From: an uncultured Porphyromonas sp.
Lineage (GTDB): Bacteria > Bacteroidota > Bacteroidia > Bacteroidales > Porphyromonadaceae
Assembly: GCF_915070105.1 (NCBI RefSeq)
Contig: NZ_CAJZFJ010000036.1
Span: 1 to 22,295 of the forward strand
Reading direction: 5' to 3'
Length of the DNA: 22,295 bases
Notes under the pieces: model-generated
Database searches by the model: none
What the model was told of the DNA's origin: nothing
The model's input: only the letters and a program-made list of their open reading frames with translations
Shown: piece by piece, positions 1 to 6,799 of the stretch
Layout of the letters: each line of letters begins with the position of its first letter
Position numbering within the stretch: position 1 is the stretch's first letter
Program-made: the position numbers and the translations under genes

Positions 1-55
1 GAGCAAGTGACTCTTAATCACTGGGTCGTGAGTTCGAGCCTCACCGGGGTCACCA
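1..55 (+). tRNA. tRNA-Lys (anticodon CTT), 5' end cut off by the window
   Basis: Only the 3' part is present. The 3' strand of the D stem is at 1-4. The anticodon stem is 6-10 paired with 18-22 (five perfect pairs), around the loop CTCTTAA with anticodon CTT at 13-15, which reads AAG (lysine). A five-base variable loop (23-27) and a perfect T arm (28-32 with 40-44, loop TTCGAGC) follow. The 3' acceptor strand is CGGGGTC, then discriminator A52 and an encoded CCA at 53-55. The 5' acceptor strand lies outside the window. A strong terminator starts immediately after it. Confidence 0.93.
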
Positions 56-56
56 C

Positions 57-95
57 AAAGGAGACTGCATCATCCGATGCAGTCTCCTTTTGCTT
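57..95 (+). terminator. Rho-independent terminator of the tRNA gene
   Basis: A perfect 14-bp stem (57-70 with 77-90) closes a six-base loop and runs into a T-rich tract (TTTTGCTTTT). It begins two bases after the tRNA CCA end, so it ends the tRNA transcript. Confidence 0.88.
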
Positions 96-443
96 TTGTG
101 CCTGTATGATTAGAGTGAGGATTGGGCTTCTTCGTTTGTCTTTCGGTGGCGGAGGGCTATGTTGCCTTCTTTGTCGAAGGTTGCAGAAGCTACTATTTAG
201 AGGTAGTGTGGGGCTTGGGGTAGAAGTAGTTGTTCCCAGAATAGGAGGCTTGGTAGCCTCTGACCAGAGCCTTTAGAGGGGAGGGGACTAGAGGTGTTGG
301 TGAGTGTGCAGGTAGGGGAGGTGTTAGCAGTGCTCTCCCTTGGGCACTATGTGGAGGGCTAGTTGCTCTCTATTGGGGAGCTTTACTATGCTCTGAATAG
401 CTTTTCTTTTGGCTAGCCATCCTCTTGCCCTAGTCGCATCCCC
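96..443. other. Gene-free spacer between tRNA-Lys terminator and hemW
   Basis: I see no supportable gene here. The plus strand is strongly G-rich. A small hairpin (GAGGCT-TGGT-AGCCTC, 245-260) and a 10-bp palindrome TGGCTAGCCA (412-421) are present, but neither has a convincing T tract. It is the convergent spacer between the rightward tRNA and the leftward hemW cluster. Confidence 0.5.
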
Positions 444-1571
444 TTAGTCAAAGAGCTCGGCGATGATCCCATCCGAGACGAAGATCCCGCTACGTGTTAG
501 GTGGAGCTTGTCCCCCTCTAGGGCGAGGGTGCCTGCCTCGATGAAGGGCTGGGCTAGCTGGCGAAGGCGACTCGTGGCGACGTCCCCAAACCGCTCTCTG
601 TATGCCATGATAGATATTCCCCACTGTGTCCTTAGACGTGTCATGATGTATTCGTGCTGTAGCTCCTCGGGGCTTAGGTGCTCCTCGGTATATAGCCGCT
701 CTCCACGCAGTAGGGATTGGGTGTAGCCCGAGAGCGAAGGATTATTGTACGAGCGAGACCTTTTCCCATCATAGCTGTGCGCCGAGGGCCCAAAGCCGAG
801 GTAGGGAACACCCTGCCAATAGCCCGTGTTGTGTCGGGCATAGCACTCGGGTAGGGCAAAGTTCGAGATCTCGTAATGTTCGTATCCAGCTCCCTGCATT
901 CGGTCGATGAGTAGCTCAAAGAAGGCTAGACTATCCTCTTCGCTTACGGGCTTGACCCGACCAAGCTCTACGAGTCGTGTGAGGGCTGTCCCCTCCTCGT
1001 AGATGAGGTGGTAGGCCGAGAGATGGGGTGTGCCAATTGCGAGGAAGTGATCGACGTTCTCTGCCCAGCGGGATAGAGTCTGTCCAGGTAGTCCGTAGAT
1101 AAGGTCTAGGCTTAGGTTCGTGATCCCTACGGTTCGTAGGGCGGAGACGGCTTCGTGTACTTGCTCGGGAGAATGCCGTCGCTGCAGGAAGGCAAGGTCA
1201 TCAGCGTGGAAGCTCTGTACCCCCATGCTTACCCTATTGATGGGTAGGGCAGCCAAGCCCTCGGCATAGAGAGGGGTGACATCATCGGGGTTGCACTCGA
1301 TCGTGACCTCTCCATCCGAGGCTCGGGGATAGAGCCGATCGATCTGCTCAAAGATGCGCCCTAGCTCCTCGATGGTGAGCTGGGAGGGGGTACCGCCACC
1401 TAGGTAGATGTGCTGTACCTCCTCCCCCTCTGGTAGTTCGCCCCGCCGTAGAGCTAGCTCCGCAAGGAGGGCTGTGACGAAGTCTACCCTAAGCCGACTG
1501 CTCGTCTGGGTATAGAAGTCACAGTACGAGCAGCGACTAGCGCAGAAGGGTATGTGTAGATAGAGGTTCAT
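444..1571 (-). CDS. hemW: HemW-type radical SAM heme chaperone
   Basis: This 375-residue protein belongs to the HemN/HemW radical SAM family. The CX3CX2C cluster motif is C10, C14 and C17, followed by D-F rather than the extra cysteine typical of true HemN oxidases. The SAM-binding GGGTP is at 58-62. An HNxxYW motif (H247-W252) followed by YLGFGPSAHS is the HemW signature linked to heme binding. By family knowledge HemW transfers heme to respiratory proteins; old annotations call it coproporphyrinogen III oxidase. The length is normal for HemW. It is the last gene of the asd-panC-lipoprotein-hemW cluster, nine bases after the lipoprotein gene, so translation is probably coupled. The start is the ATG whose product begins with the conserved YLHIPFC block. 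Confidence 0.93.
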   Translation of the reverse strand: MNLYLHIPFCASRCSYCDFYTQTSSRLRVDFVTALLAELALRRGELPEGEEVQHIYLGGGTPSQLTIEELGRIFEQIDRLYPRASDGEVTIECNPDDVTPLYAEGLAALPINRVSMGVQSFHADDLAFLQRRHSPEQVHEAVSALRTVGITNLSLDLIYGLPGQTLSRWAENVDHFLAIGTPHLSAYHLIYEEGTALTRLVELGRVKPVSEEDSLAFFELLIDRMQGAGYEHYEISNFALPECYARHNTGYWQGVPYLGFGPSAHSYDGKRSRSYNNPSLSGYTQSLLRGERLYTEEHLSPEELQHEYIMTRLRTQWGISIMAYRERFGDVATSRLRQLAQPFIEAGTLALEGDKLHLTRSGIFVSDGIIAELFD

Positions 1572-1580
1572 CCCTGAGGT

Positions 1581-3197
1581 CTATCGCCGAGAGTGGCGTA
1601 TCTCCTCACGTAGGGCAGCGAGGTTGAGCTCCAGCCCTTCGGTACAGGGCGTGGAGACCCCGAAGGTATTGACTGCCTCTACACCTAGCTCGATACAGTC
1701 GTAGTCAATGAGGTCACTCATCACGAGCAGGCAGTGTGGGTCACGTAGAGTGGAGGAGAGTAGCGAAGCTTCACGGCGACCATGTGCGTCTGTCGTTACT
1801 GCCCACAGACGATAGGTCGTACCATCGGCACTTGCCTCTCGGGGCATAGACCAGCGCACGAGGATCGTCCCATCCTGCCCTACTGCCGCGTCGAGATGCT
1901 TAGGGGCAGCGGGCTTGTGTGCTAGTCCTCGGGGGTAGGCAAGGGGTAGTGCAGGGTGCTTGAAAGCCTCCTGTATGATCCTACGTACGGCAGGGAAACG
2001 ACCGCCCGTATGTGTCTCTCTGAAGAAGCATACACCCGCTAGCCCCTCCTCACGGGCCAGGTCTATTTGTTCCTCGATGACTTCGCTTGGCCAGCCAGTC
2101 TCCTCGATACGGTAGGGAGCTAGGCCTGGGACTACGGGGATATAGGGGGCGACGAGCTCCTTCCAGTCTCGCAGGAAGGGCTCGAAGAGCACATCACGGT
2201 AGTACATCATCGGCACGACGAAGTCTACGAGCCCCTCCTTGCCCCACGTGACGGGGTCCTGATAGACGGACTCGTAGGCTGTCCAGCCATGGGGACGGCC
2301 GAGGTCAGGGATCTTCTGTAGCTTGCCTAAGGGGGCGACGCTGACTAGGGCTTGGGAGTGGATGCTCCTGAGCGAGTCCCGCACCTCACGGAGCTGTTGG
2401 GTGAGGTTGTCTCGGCGCCAGGCCTCCCTCGTGGGATAGCTGAGCCCGTGGGCGATGAAGCTCGCCTTGTCGTTGAACCGCTCGGCCTCCTCGGGGTACC
2501 TGAAGTAGTCGAAGTGGATCCCATCCACCGCATAGCGACGCAGGAAGTCCGTGACGAGGTGGGCGACATAGCTACGTACCTCGGGGTTCCCAGGGTCGAG
2601 GTGATAGGAGCACTTGTGGTGGATGGCCCAGCTGGGGTGATCCCGCAGTATGGGGTGGGGGCTACGCTTCGAGGAGGCCAAGGGGTAGGTCACGAACCAC
2701 GCGTGCATACTCAGACCCCGACGACGGCACTCCGTGAGGGCAAATCGTACGGGGTCGTAATCCCCGAAGTACCCCTCGCCCGCTAGACGGCTGGAGAGGG
2801 GCTCATAGTCTGTAGGGTAGATGGTCGTCCCGCTGTGACGCACCTGTAGGAAGATCGTATTGTAGCCGTCCTGCTTCAGTCGGTCTAGGATACGGATGAG
2901 GGACTCCTTCTGCCTACGTACCCCGTCGGGGGTGTCGGCGCGGTCCTTGGGCCAGTCGAGCCCGTAGACGGTAGTGAGCCAGACGGCACGCATCTCCTCA
3001 CGGATGGAGTCTCCGGTGGGGCGTACCCAGGGCTTGTGCTCCACCATAGAGCCCTTGTCCTCGGGTTGCTGAGGGCTCGTCGGGTGGGGCTTCGTAGGAG
3101 GGATTTCCTCGGGCACGCTCCGCCTAGCTCCACAGCCAGTGAGAGCTAGAGCGAGCGTGAGGGAGGCTGCGAGGGCAAGGTGCTTGGGGTGCAGCAT
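1581..3197 (-). CDS. Glycosyl-hydrolase-like 10 (GHL10/DUF187) family lipoprotein
   Basis: A 538-residue predicted lipoprotein. An N-terminal hydrophobic signal ends in a lipobox L-T-G-C with C22 as the lipidated cysteine. A Pro/Glu-rich linker (about 24-60) follows. The GHL10 domain opens at about 67 with REEMRAVWLTTVYGLDWP and continues with motifs such as DGIHFDYFRYP and FVVPMMYYRD, typical of this (beta/alpha)8-like family. About 430-520 looks like a fibronectin type III or Ig-like module (ILVRWSMP, YRLWAV). Family members are thought to act on surface or cell-wall glycans, but the substrate is unknown. It sits eight bases after panC and nine before hemW, so it is co-transcribed with metabolic genes to which it has no evident functional tie. 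Confidence 0.85.
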   Translation of the reverse strand: MLHPKHLALAASLTLALALTGCGARRSVPEEIPPTKPHPTSPQQPEDKGSMVEHKPWVRPTGDSIREEMRAVWLTTVYGLDWPKDRADTPDGVRRQKESLIRILDRLKQDGYNTIFLQVRHSGTTIYPTDYEPLSSRLAGEGYFGDYDPVRFALTECRRRGLSMHAWFVTYPLASSKRSPHPILRDHPSWAIHHKCSYHLDPGNPEVRSYVAHLVTDFLRRYAVDGIHFDYFRYPEEAERFNDKASFIAHGLSYPTREAWRRDNLTQQLREVRDSLRSIHSQALVSVAPLGKLQKIPDLGRPHGWTAYESVYQDPVTWGKEGLVDFVVPMMYYRDVLFEPFLRDWKELVAPYIPVVPGLAPYRIEETGWPSEVIEEQIDLAREEGLAGVCFFRETHTGGRFPAVRRIIQEAFKHPALPLAYPRGLAHKPAAPKHLDAAVGQDGTILVRWSMPREASADGTTYRLWAVTTDAHGRREASLLSSTLRDPHCLLVMSDLIDYDCIELGVEAVNTFGVSTPCTEGLELNLAALREEIRHSRR

Positions 3198-3205
3198 GCC
3201 GCTCT

Positions 3206-4048
3206 CTAGTAGTAAGGGATGTTGTCGATGAGACGTACCTCACCGCAGTAGACTGTGATACAGCCGTGGGGCTTCGGGCTGTCACTCCACTGGGTGATGG
3301 GCTGTAGGCTGTCGGTATCCACGATCTCGAAGTACTCTACACGGAGCTCGGGGAGGGCATTGATCTCCGCCGTGACCCGCTCGATCACCTGCTGTGGGGT
3401 ATGGTCTTGTCTCCAGCTACGGCTCTCCGCTAGGATGCGGTAGATGTTGGGGGCTACGGCTCGTCCCTCCTTGGTGAGTAGGAGGTTGCGGCTACTCAGG
3501 GCGAGCCCATCCGCCTCACGGACGATCGGGCAAGCGATGATCTCCACAGGGCTCTGGATGAGGTGACTCATAGCACGCAGGACAGCGATCTGCTGGAAGT
3601 CCTTCTCGCCGAAGTAGGCGCAGTCGGGGCGCACGATCTCGAAGAGGCGGGAGACGACCTGCATGACCCCGTTGAAGTGTCCGGGGCGGTACTTCCCCTC
3701 CATGACCTCGGCTACGGCGCCGACGTCGAAGTGGCGGGTGTCGGGCTCGGGATAGATCGTCGAGACCTCGGGGGCAAAGAGTGCCGAGGTACCTACGGAG
3801 CTAAGTAGGGCGCTGTCGGCCTCCAGGGTACGTGGGTAGGTCTCGAGGTCACGAGGATTGTTGAACTGTGTGGGATTGACGAAGACGCTCACGATGCAGC
3901 AGTCGTTCTCCTGTAGTGCCCGCTTGACCAGGCTGAGGTGTCCTGCGTGTAGCGCTCCCATGGTGGGGACGAAGGCGATGCGGTGTCCAGCGGCACGCTC
4001 TGCCGCTACGAAGGCTTGTAGGCCCTCGATGTGCTGATATATATTCAT
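3206..4048 (-). CDS. panC: Pantothenate synthetase (pantoate--beta-alanine ligase)
   Basis: This 280-residue protein joins pantoate and beta-alanine at the cost of ATP, the last step of pantothenate (vitamin B5) synthesis in the cytoplasm. The class I tRNA-synthetase-like nucleotide fold is clear: PTMGALHAGH (28-37) carries the HxGH-like motif with H34 and H37, FVNPTQF (56-62) binds substrate, FGEKDFQQ follows at about 150, and GLALSSRN is the KMSKS-like loop. Length matches PanC (about 280). It lies 46 bases after asd, whose product feeds the aspartate family, and directly before the GHL10 lipoprotein gene. Confidence 0.96.
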   Translation of the reverse strand: MNIYQHIEGLQAFVAAERAAGHRIAFVPTMGALHAGHLSLVKRALQENDCCIVSVFVNPTQFNNPRDLETYPRTLEADSALLSSVGTSALFAPEVSTIYPEPDTRHFDVGAVAEVMEGKYRPGHFNGVMQVVSRLFEIVRPDCAYFGEKDFQQIAVLRAMSHLIQSPVEIIACPIVREADGLALSSRNLLLTKEGRAVAPNIYRILAESRSWRQDHTPQQVIERVTAEINALPELRVEYFEIVDTDSLQPITQWSDSPKPHGCITVYCGEVRLIDNIPYY

Positions 4049-4094
4049 TATCGGTATAGTAATATAATAATGAGTAGTAGGTTACTTAGTTTAC

Positions 4095-5114
4095 TTAGTG
4101 TCGCTTGCCGATCACTCCCTCGGCGACGAGGTACTCGGCGATCTGTACAGCGTTCAGTGCTGCACCCTTCTTGATCTGGTCAGCGACGCACCAGAAGGCT
4201 AATCCACGAGGGTTGGCTAGGTCACGGCGTAGACGACCCACGTAGACGGGATCCTTCTCCGCTATGAAGAGAGGCATGGGGTAGACCTGATCCTCGGGCT
4301 CATCCTGCAGGACGATGCCGGGGGCACGGCGGAAGGCCTCACGCACACGATCCAGCTCCAGAGCCTCCTCGGTCTCTACCCAGATAGCCTCGGAGTGTGC
4401 ACGGGTCACGGGGACACGTACGCAGGTAGCGCTCACCGAGAGGGAGCTGTGCATGATCTTGCGAGTCTCGTGGTACATCTTGAGTTCCTCCTTGGTGTAG
4501 TCCCCGTCGGCGAAGACGTCGATCTGAGGAATGAGGTTGTAGGCAAGCTGGTAGGCAAACTTCTTGACCTCGGGCTCCTTGTCCTCGGCTATGGCACGGA
4601 TCTGCTCGTCTAGCTCAGCCATACCCCGAGCGCCTGCCCCGCTGGCTGCCTGATAGGTCGCCACATGGACACGTGTGATGGGGGAGAGCTGGTGGATGAC
4701 GTTGAGGGCGACGACCATCTGGATGGTCGTACAGTTGGGGTTGGCGATGATCCCACGTGGGCGGACGAGGGCATCGGCTGCATTGACCTCAGGGACGACG
4801 AGGGGGACGTCCTCCTGCATGCGGAATGCGCTGGAGTTGTCGATCATGATCGCCCCATGGCGTGTGATCGTCTCGGCATACTCGAGGGAGACACTCCCCC
4901 CAGCAGAGACGAAGGCTACGTCAATATCACGGAAGTCATCGTTGTGCTGGAGCTCACGGATGGTGTACTCCTTGCCACGGAAGGTGACCTTGCTCCCTGC
5001 ACTACGAGCCGAGGCAAAGAGCTCTAGGCGATCTATCTTGAGGCTGCGCTCGCTGAGTACTCTTAGGAACTCCTGGCCGACGGCTCCACTTACACCGACG
5101 ATTGCTATGTTCAT
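4095..5114 (-). CDS. asd: Aspartate-semialdehyde dehydrogenase
   Basis: A 339-residue NADP-dependent enzyme that converts aspartyl phosphate to aspartate semialdehyde, the branch point to lysine/diaminopimelate, threonine and methionine. Visible marks are the Rossmann loop GVSGAVG (7-13), the NSS block (93-95), the catalytic cysteine C128 in ANPNCTT, YQAASGAGARGM around 154, and the R-A-H block with catalytic-type H240. Length is normal. It is the first gene of the leftward cluster, and a TAnnTTTG element lies 45-52 bases before the ATG. Confidence 0.96.
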   Translation of the reverse strand: MNIAIVGVSGAVGQEFLRVLSERSLKIDRLELFASARSAGSKVTFRGKEYTIRELQHNDDFRDIDVAFVSAGGSVSLEYAETITRHGAIMIDNSSAFRMQEDVPLVVPEVNAADALVRPRGIIANPNCTTIQMVVALNVIHQLSPITRVHVATYQAASGAGARGMAELDEQIRAIAEDKEPEVKKFAYQLAYNLIPQIDVFADGDYTKEELKMYHETRKIMHSSLSVSATCVRVPVTRAHSEAIWVETEEALELDRVREAFRRAPGIVLQDEPEDQVYPMPLFIAEKDPVYVGRLRRDLANPRGLAFWCVADQIKKGAALNAVQIAEYLVAEGVIGKRH

Positions 5115-5158
5115 TCTTTTCTCTTGGGCTTATCTTTAGTTGATGCTACTTTAGGCGA

Positions 5159-5166
5159 CAAAGGTA
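5159..5166 (-). promoter_or_regulatory. Candidate promoter of the asd-panC-lipoprotein-hemW cluster
   Basis: Read on the minus strand the element is TACCTTTG, matching the Bacteroidota primary-sigma -7 consensus TAnnTTTG. It lies 45 bases upstream of the asd ATG. No clear TTTG -33 box is visible at the usual spacing. Confidence 0.6.
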
Positions 5167-5274
5167 CGAAGAAACGTACAGAGCCTCTTCCCCTTTTGCC
5201 TTTCTCGTCTGGGCTAGGGTAGGTGCTCCATTGTCAGAGCGGGGGGGGTGAGGACGAGAGCCTACATTATATAT

Positions 5275-5287
5275 GAGACCATTGCGC
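5275..5287 (+). repeat. Left terminal inverted repeat of the IS
   Basis: GAGACCATTGCGC, the inverted partner of 6545-6557. Including the flanking alternating AT bases, a 16-base exact inverted match spans 5270-5285 and 6547-6562. Confidence 0.8.
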
Positions 5288-5372
5288 AAGCCCACCTCTT
5301 TGCAGCTTCGACCTCCTTGCCTCGAAAATCGGAGTCTTAGGCTGAGAAGTGAGATGCCTGTCTCTCCCCCTT

Positions 5373-5410
5373 GCCCCCTCTCGGGAGGATCATCCTCCCG
5401 AGAGGGGGCT
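5373..5410. terminator. Perfect 18-bp hairpin inside the IS, after the transposase stop
   Basis: Bases 5373-5390 are the exact reverse complement of 5392-5409 around a single central base, so the real loop must open a few pairs. It lies nine bases past the transposase stop and inside the IS end. A short T run follows only on the plus-strand side (CTTTTCTGG), so it may act mainly against transcription coming from outside the element, or as a two-way barrier between the IS and asd. Confidence 0.55.
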
Positions 5411-5418
5411 TTTCTGGG

Positions 5419-5847
5419 CTATTTGATGCTTTGGAGTACAAGAAGCTTGGGCATACGCTTTAGATTGTATGCCATAGCTTCCAAGATATTCTGTGTATGC
5501 GTTCGCTCAAGCCCTCGGTAACGACATCGCCCTCCTGAAAACCACCTTCGGATACTCCCAAAGGTACGCTCGATTAAACAGCGCATTTTGCTGATGACGT
5601 TATTCAGTTCACGTTGGCGCTCTGTGAGCTTCATCCCCTTCTGCGCCTTGAGCATAATCCCATCAATCAAGCCGTGCTCAAAGAGACAAGCCGAGTTCTT
5701 CTTGCTACAATAACCTTTATCGGCAAGGACACTAACGCCCTGCGTAAGCTCAGCCTTCTCTATCAGCTCGGGCAATACCACCGTATCGGCACAATTGGCT
5801 GGCGTGGTAATTATGCTCTCCACCAACCCTTGCCCATCGGTCAGCAC
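5419..5847 (-). pseudogene. IS5-family transposase, C-terminal half (out of frame)
   Basis: These 142 residues carry the second and third catalytic residues of a DDE transposase: D43 in VLADKGYCS and E93 in IERTFGSIRRWF. The start shown (GTG) is only the first possible start in this frame. The same frame is open further upstream and reads RGRYGYKKHV just before it, which is conserved transposase sequence, so this is the continuation of the N-terminal half rather than a gene of its own. It overlaps the N-terminal frame by seven bases. It cannot be active unless a frameshift joins the halves. Confidence 0.85.
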
Positions 5848-6461
5848 GTGCTTTTTATATCCGTAGCGACCCCTGGTTGGCGGCTTTTCAGCTCATACTG
5901 ATAAGCCTGTTCTTGGGCTTGCTCTTCTTCGGTGCGCAAGTCCTCTCGGTCGTCTGCCACTTCGATGAGGATACTTCCATCGGGAGCGTGCGGGCTATCC
6001 ACAATGCTCGCATCCACGATAGCTCCTTGGTCAATACGGCTAATCCCGTGCTTCTTGAACTGCTTATTCAGCTCGCGAAGGAGCTTGTCCATAATTCCCA
6101 AGCGAGTCAGTTCAGCCCGAAAGCGACAGATGGTGCTGTGGTCTGGAGCTGGAAGCCCCATATCCAAGAGGAGGAATTCGCTGAAGAGGAGGGAGTCGTT
6201 GATCCGTTCTTCGACTTCGTAATCACTCAGGCCGTACCAGGTCTGAAGCAGTAGGATCTTGAACATCATCAAGGCATCATAGGCTGGATTGCCTGTGGCG
6301 TTCTGGGTCTTTGTATACTTCTTGTTGAGTAGTGTGCGAATACCTCGCCAGTCAACGCAAGCGCTGATCTGTCGAAGGAACGAGTGCTTCATGCGGTCGC
6401 GACGCACCTGTGTATAAACTTGAAGGAAGCTCGGGGCGGATTCTGTCTGCTTAGTAGGCAT
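5841..6461 (-). pseudogene. IS5-family transposase, N-terminal half (frame broken)
   Basis: These 206 residues hold an N-terminal DUF772-like region (about 55-120, with MFKILLLQTWYGLSDYE and DHSTICRFR) and the first catalytic aspartate, D150 in AIVDASIVDSPH. After SRQPGV (ending near 5866) the frame runs into six foreign residues and a stop. The other frame resumes with RYGYKKHV. IS5 relatives normally have a segment of roughly a dozen residues (ARW..K.GK type) between these two blocks. The simplest reading is an internal deletion of 3n+1 bases that removed it and shifted the frame. A programmed -1 frameshift is less likely but not excluded. Confidence 0.85.
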
Positions 6462-6544
6462 AGCTATACGACTATTTTATCCATGAAGATACTAAATATC
6501 AGAAATATACGCAAATGGAATAGACCTGAGTCCCCTCCAGTGCC

Positions 6545-6557
6545 GTGCAATGGTCTC
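6545..6557 (-). repeat. Right terminal inverted repeat of the IS
   Basis: Read on the minus strand it is GAGACCATTGCAC, matching the left end at 12 of 13 positions, and it is followed outward by ATAT. Confidence 0.8.
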
Positions 6558-6559
6558 AT

Positions 6560-6652
6560 ATAGAACGAAGCTAGCCCCTCAGTGATAGCTCGTTCGTTAT
6601 TGGCATCTAAGGCGTTGGTCGCCTCGTCCAAGAAGATGAATTGTGGATTTTT
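6560..6652 (-). pseudogene. Remnant of an ABC exporter ATP-binding domain, truncated by the IS
   Basis: The minus strand encodes about 31 residues beginning KNPQFIF and continuing LDEATNALDANNERAI up to ..ASFY. This is the Walker B/D-loop block of an ABC transporter, of the type found in peptidase-containing bacteriocin/peptide exporters. The Walker A, signature and H-loop regions are missing. Homology stops at the IS boundary (the last codon overlaps the flanking ATAT). Upstream the frame closes with TAA after a run of six A, where a frameshift probably also occurred. The missing 3' part is not found on the far side of the IS (left of 5275). It is non-functional debris of a deleted gene. Confidence 0.8.
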
Positions 6653-6710
6653 TGTACACCATTATTGGCAAACTTCTTCTTATTTCCTTCTCCTTTTCGA
6701 TGACTTGCAC

Positions 6711-6766
6711 AAAAAACCATAATGATAGACGATGGAAATTTGGGGAATTACATGCTATCATTATGG
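6711..6766 (-). terminator. Terminator of the P-type ATPase gene
   Basis: A perfect 12-bp stem (CCATAATGATAG at 6717-6728 with CTATCATTATGG at 6755-6766) is followed, on the minus strand, by six T (6716-6711). It lies 34 bases after the ATPase stop. The 26-base loop is long, but the U tract makes the call good. Confidence 0.8.
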
Positions 6767-6799
6767 CTCTTTAGTTAGTTGGCATTTGTGGCCAGATTG

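Larger units (their letters stand above)
5275..6557 (-). mobile_element. IS5-family insertion sequence, about 1283 bases, broken
   Basis: The ends are inverted copies of GAGACCATTGCRC (5275-5287 and, reversed, 6545-6557; 12 of 13 bases match). The identity extends three to five bases outward because both ends are flanked by ATAT, which could be a 4-bp target duplication or, since ATAT is palindromic, part of the repeat. A single transposase gene runs leftward inside, in two frames. A perfect hairpin follows the transposase stop, before the left end. On the right the element stops exactly where the ABC exporter remnant begins. I place it in the IS5 family from the transposase motifs; the exact ISfinder name cannot be given from sequence alone. 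Confidence 0.87.

Noticed and set aside
7..276. 89-codon open frame on the plus strand
   Set aside because: It starts inside the tRNA and runs through its terminator; the product has no recognisable features.
2352..2786. 144-codon plus-strand frame inside the GHL10 gene
   Set aside because: It is the antisense shadow of a well-supported gene, with Val/Gly/Asp-rich product.
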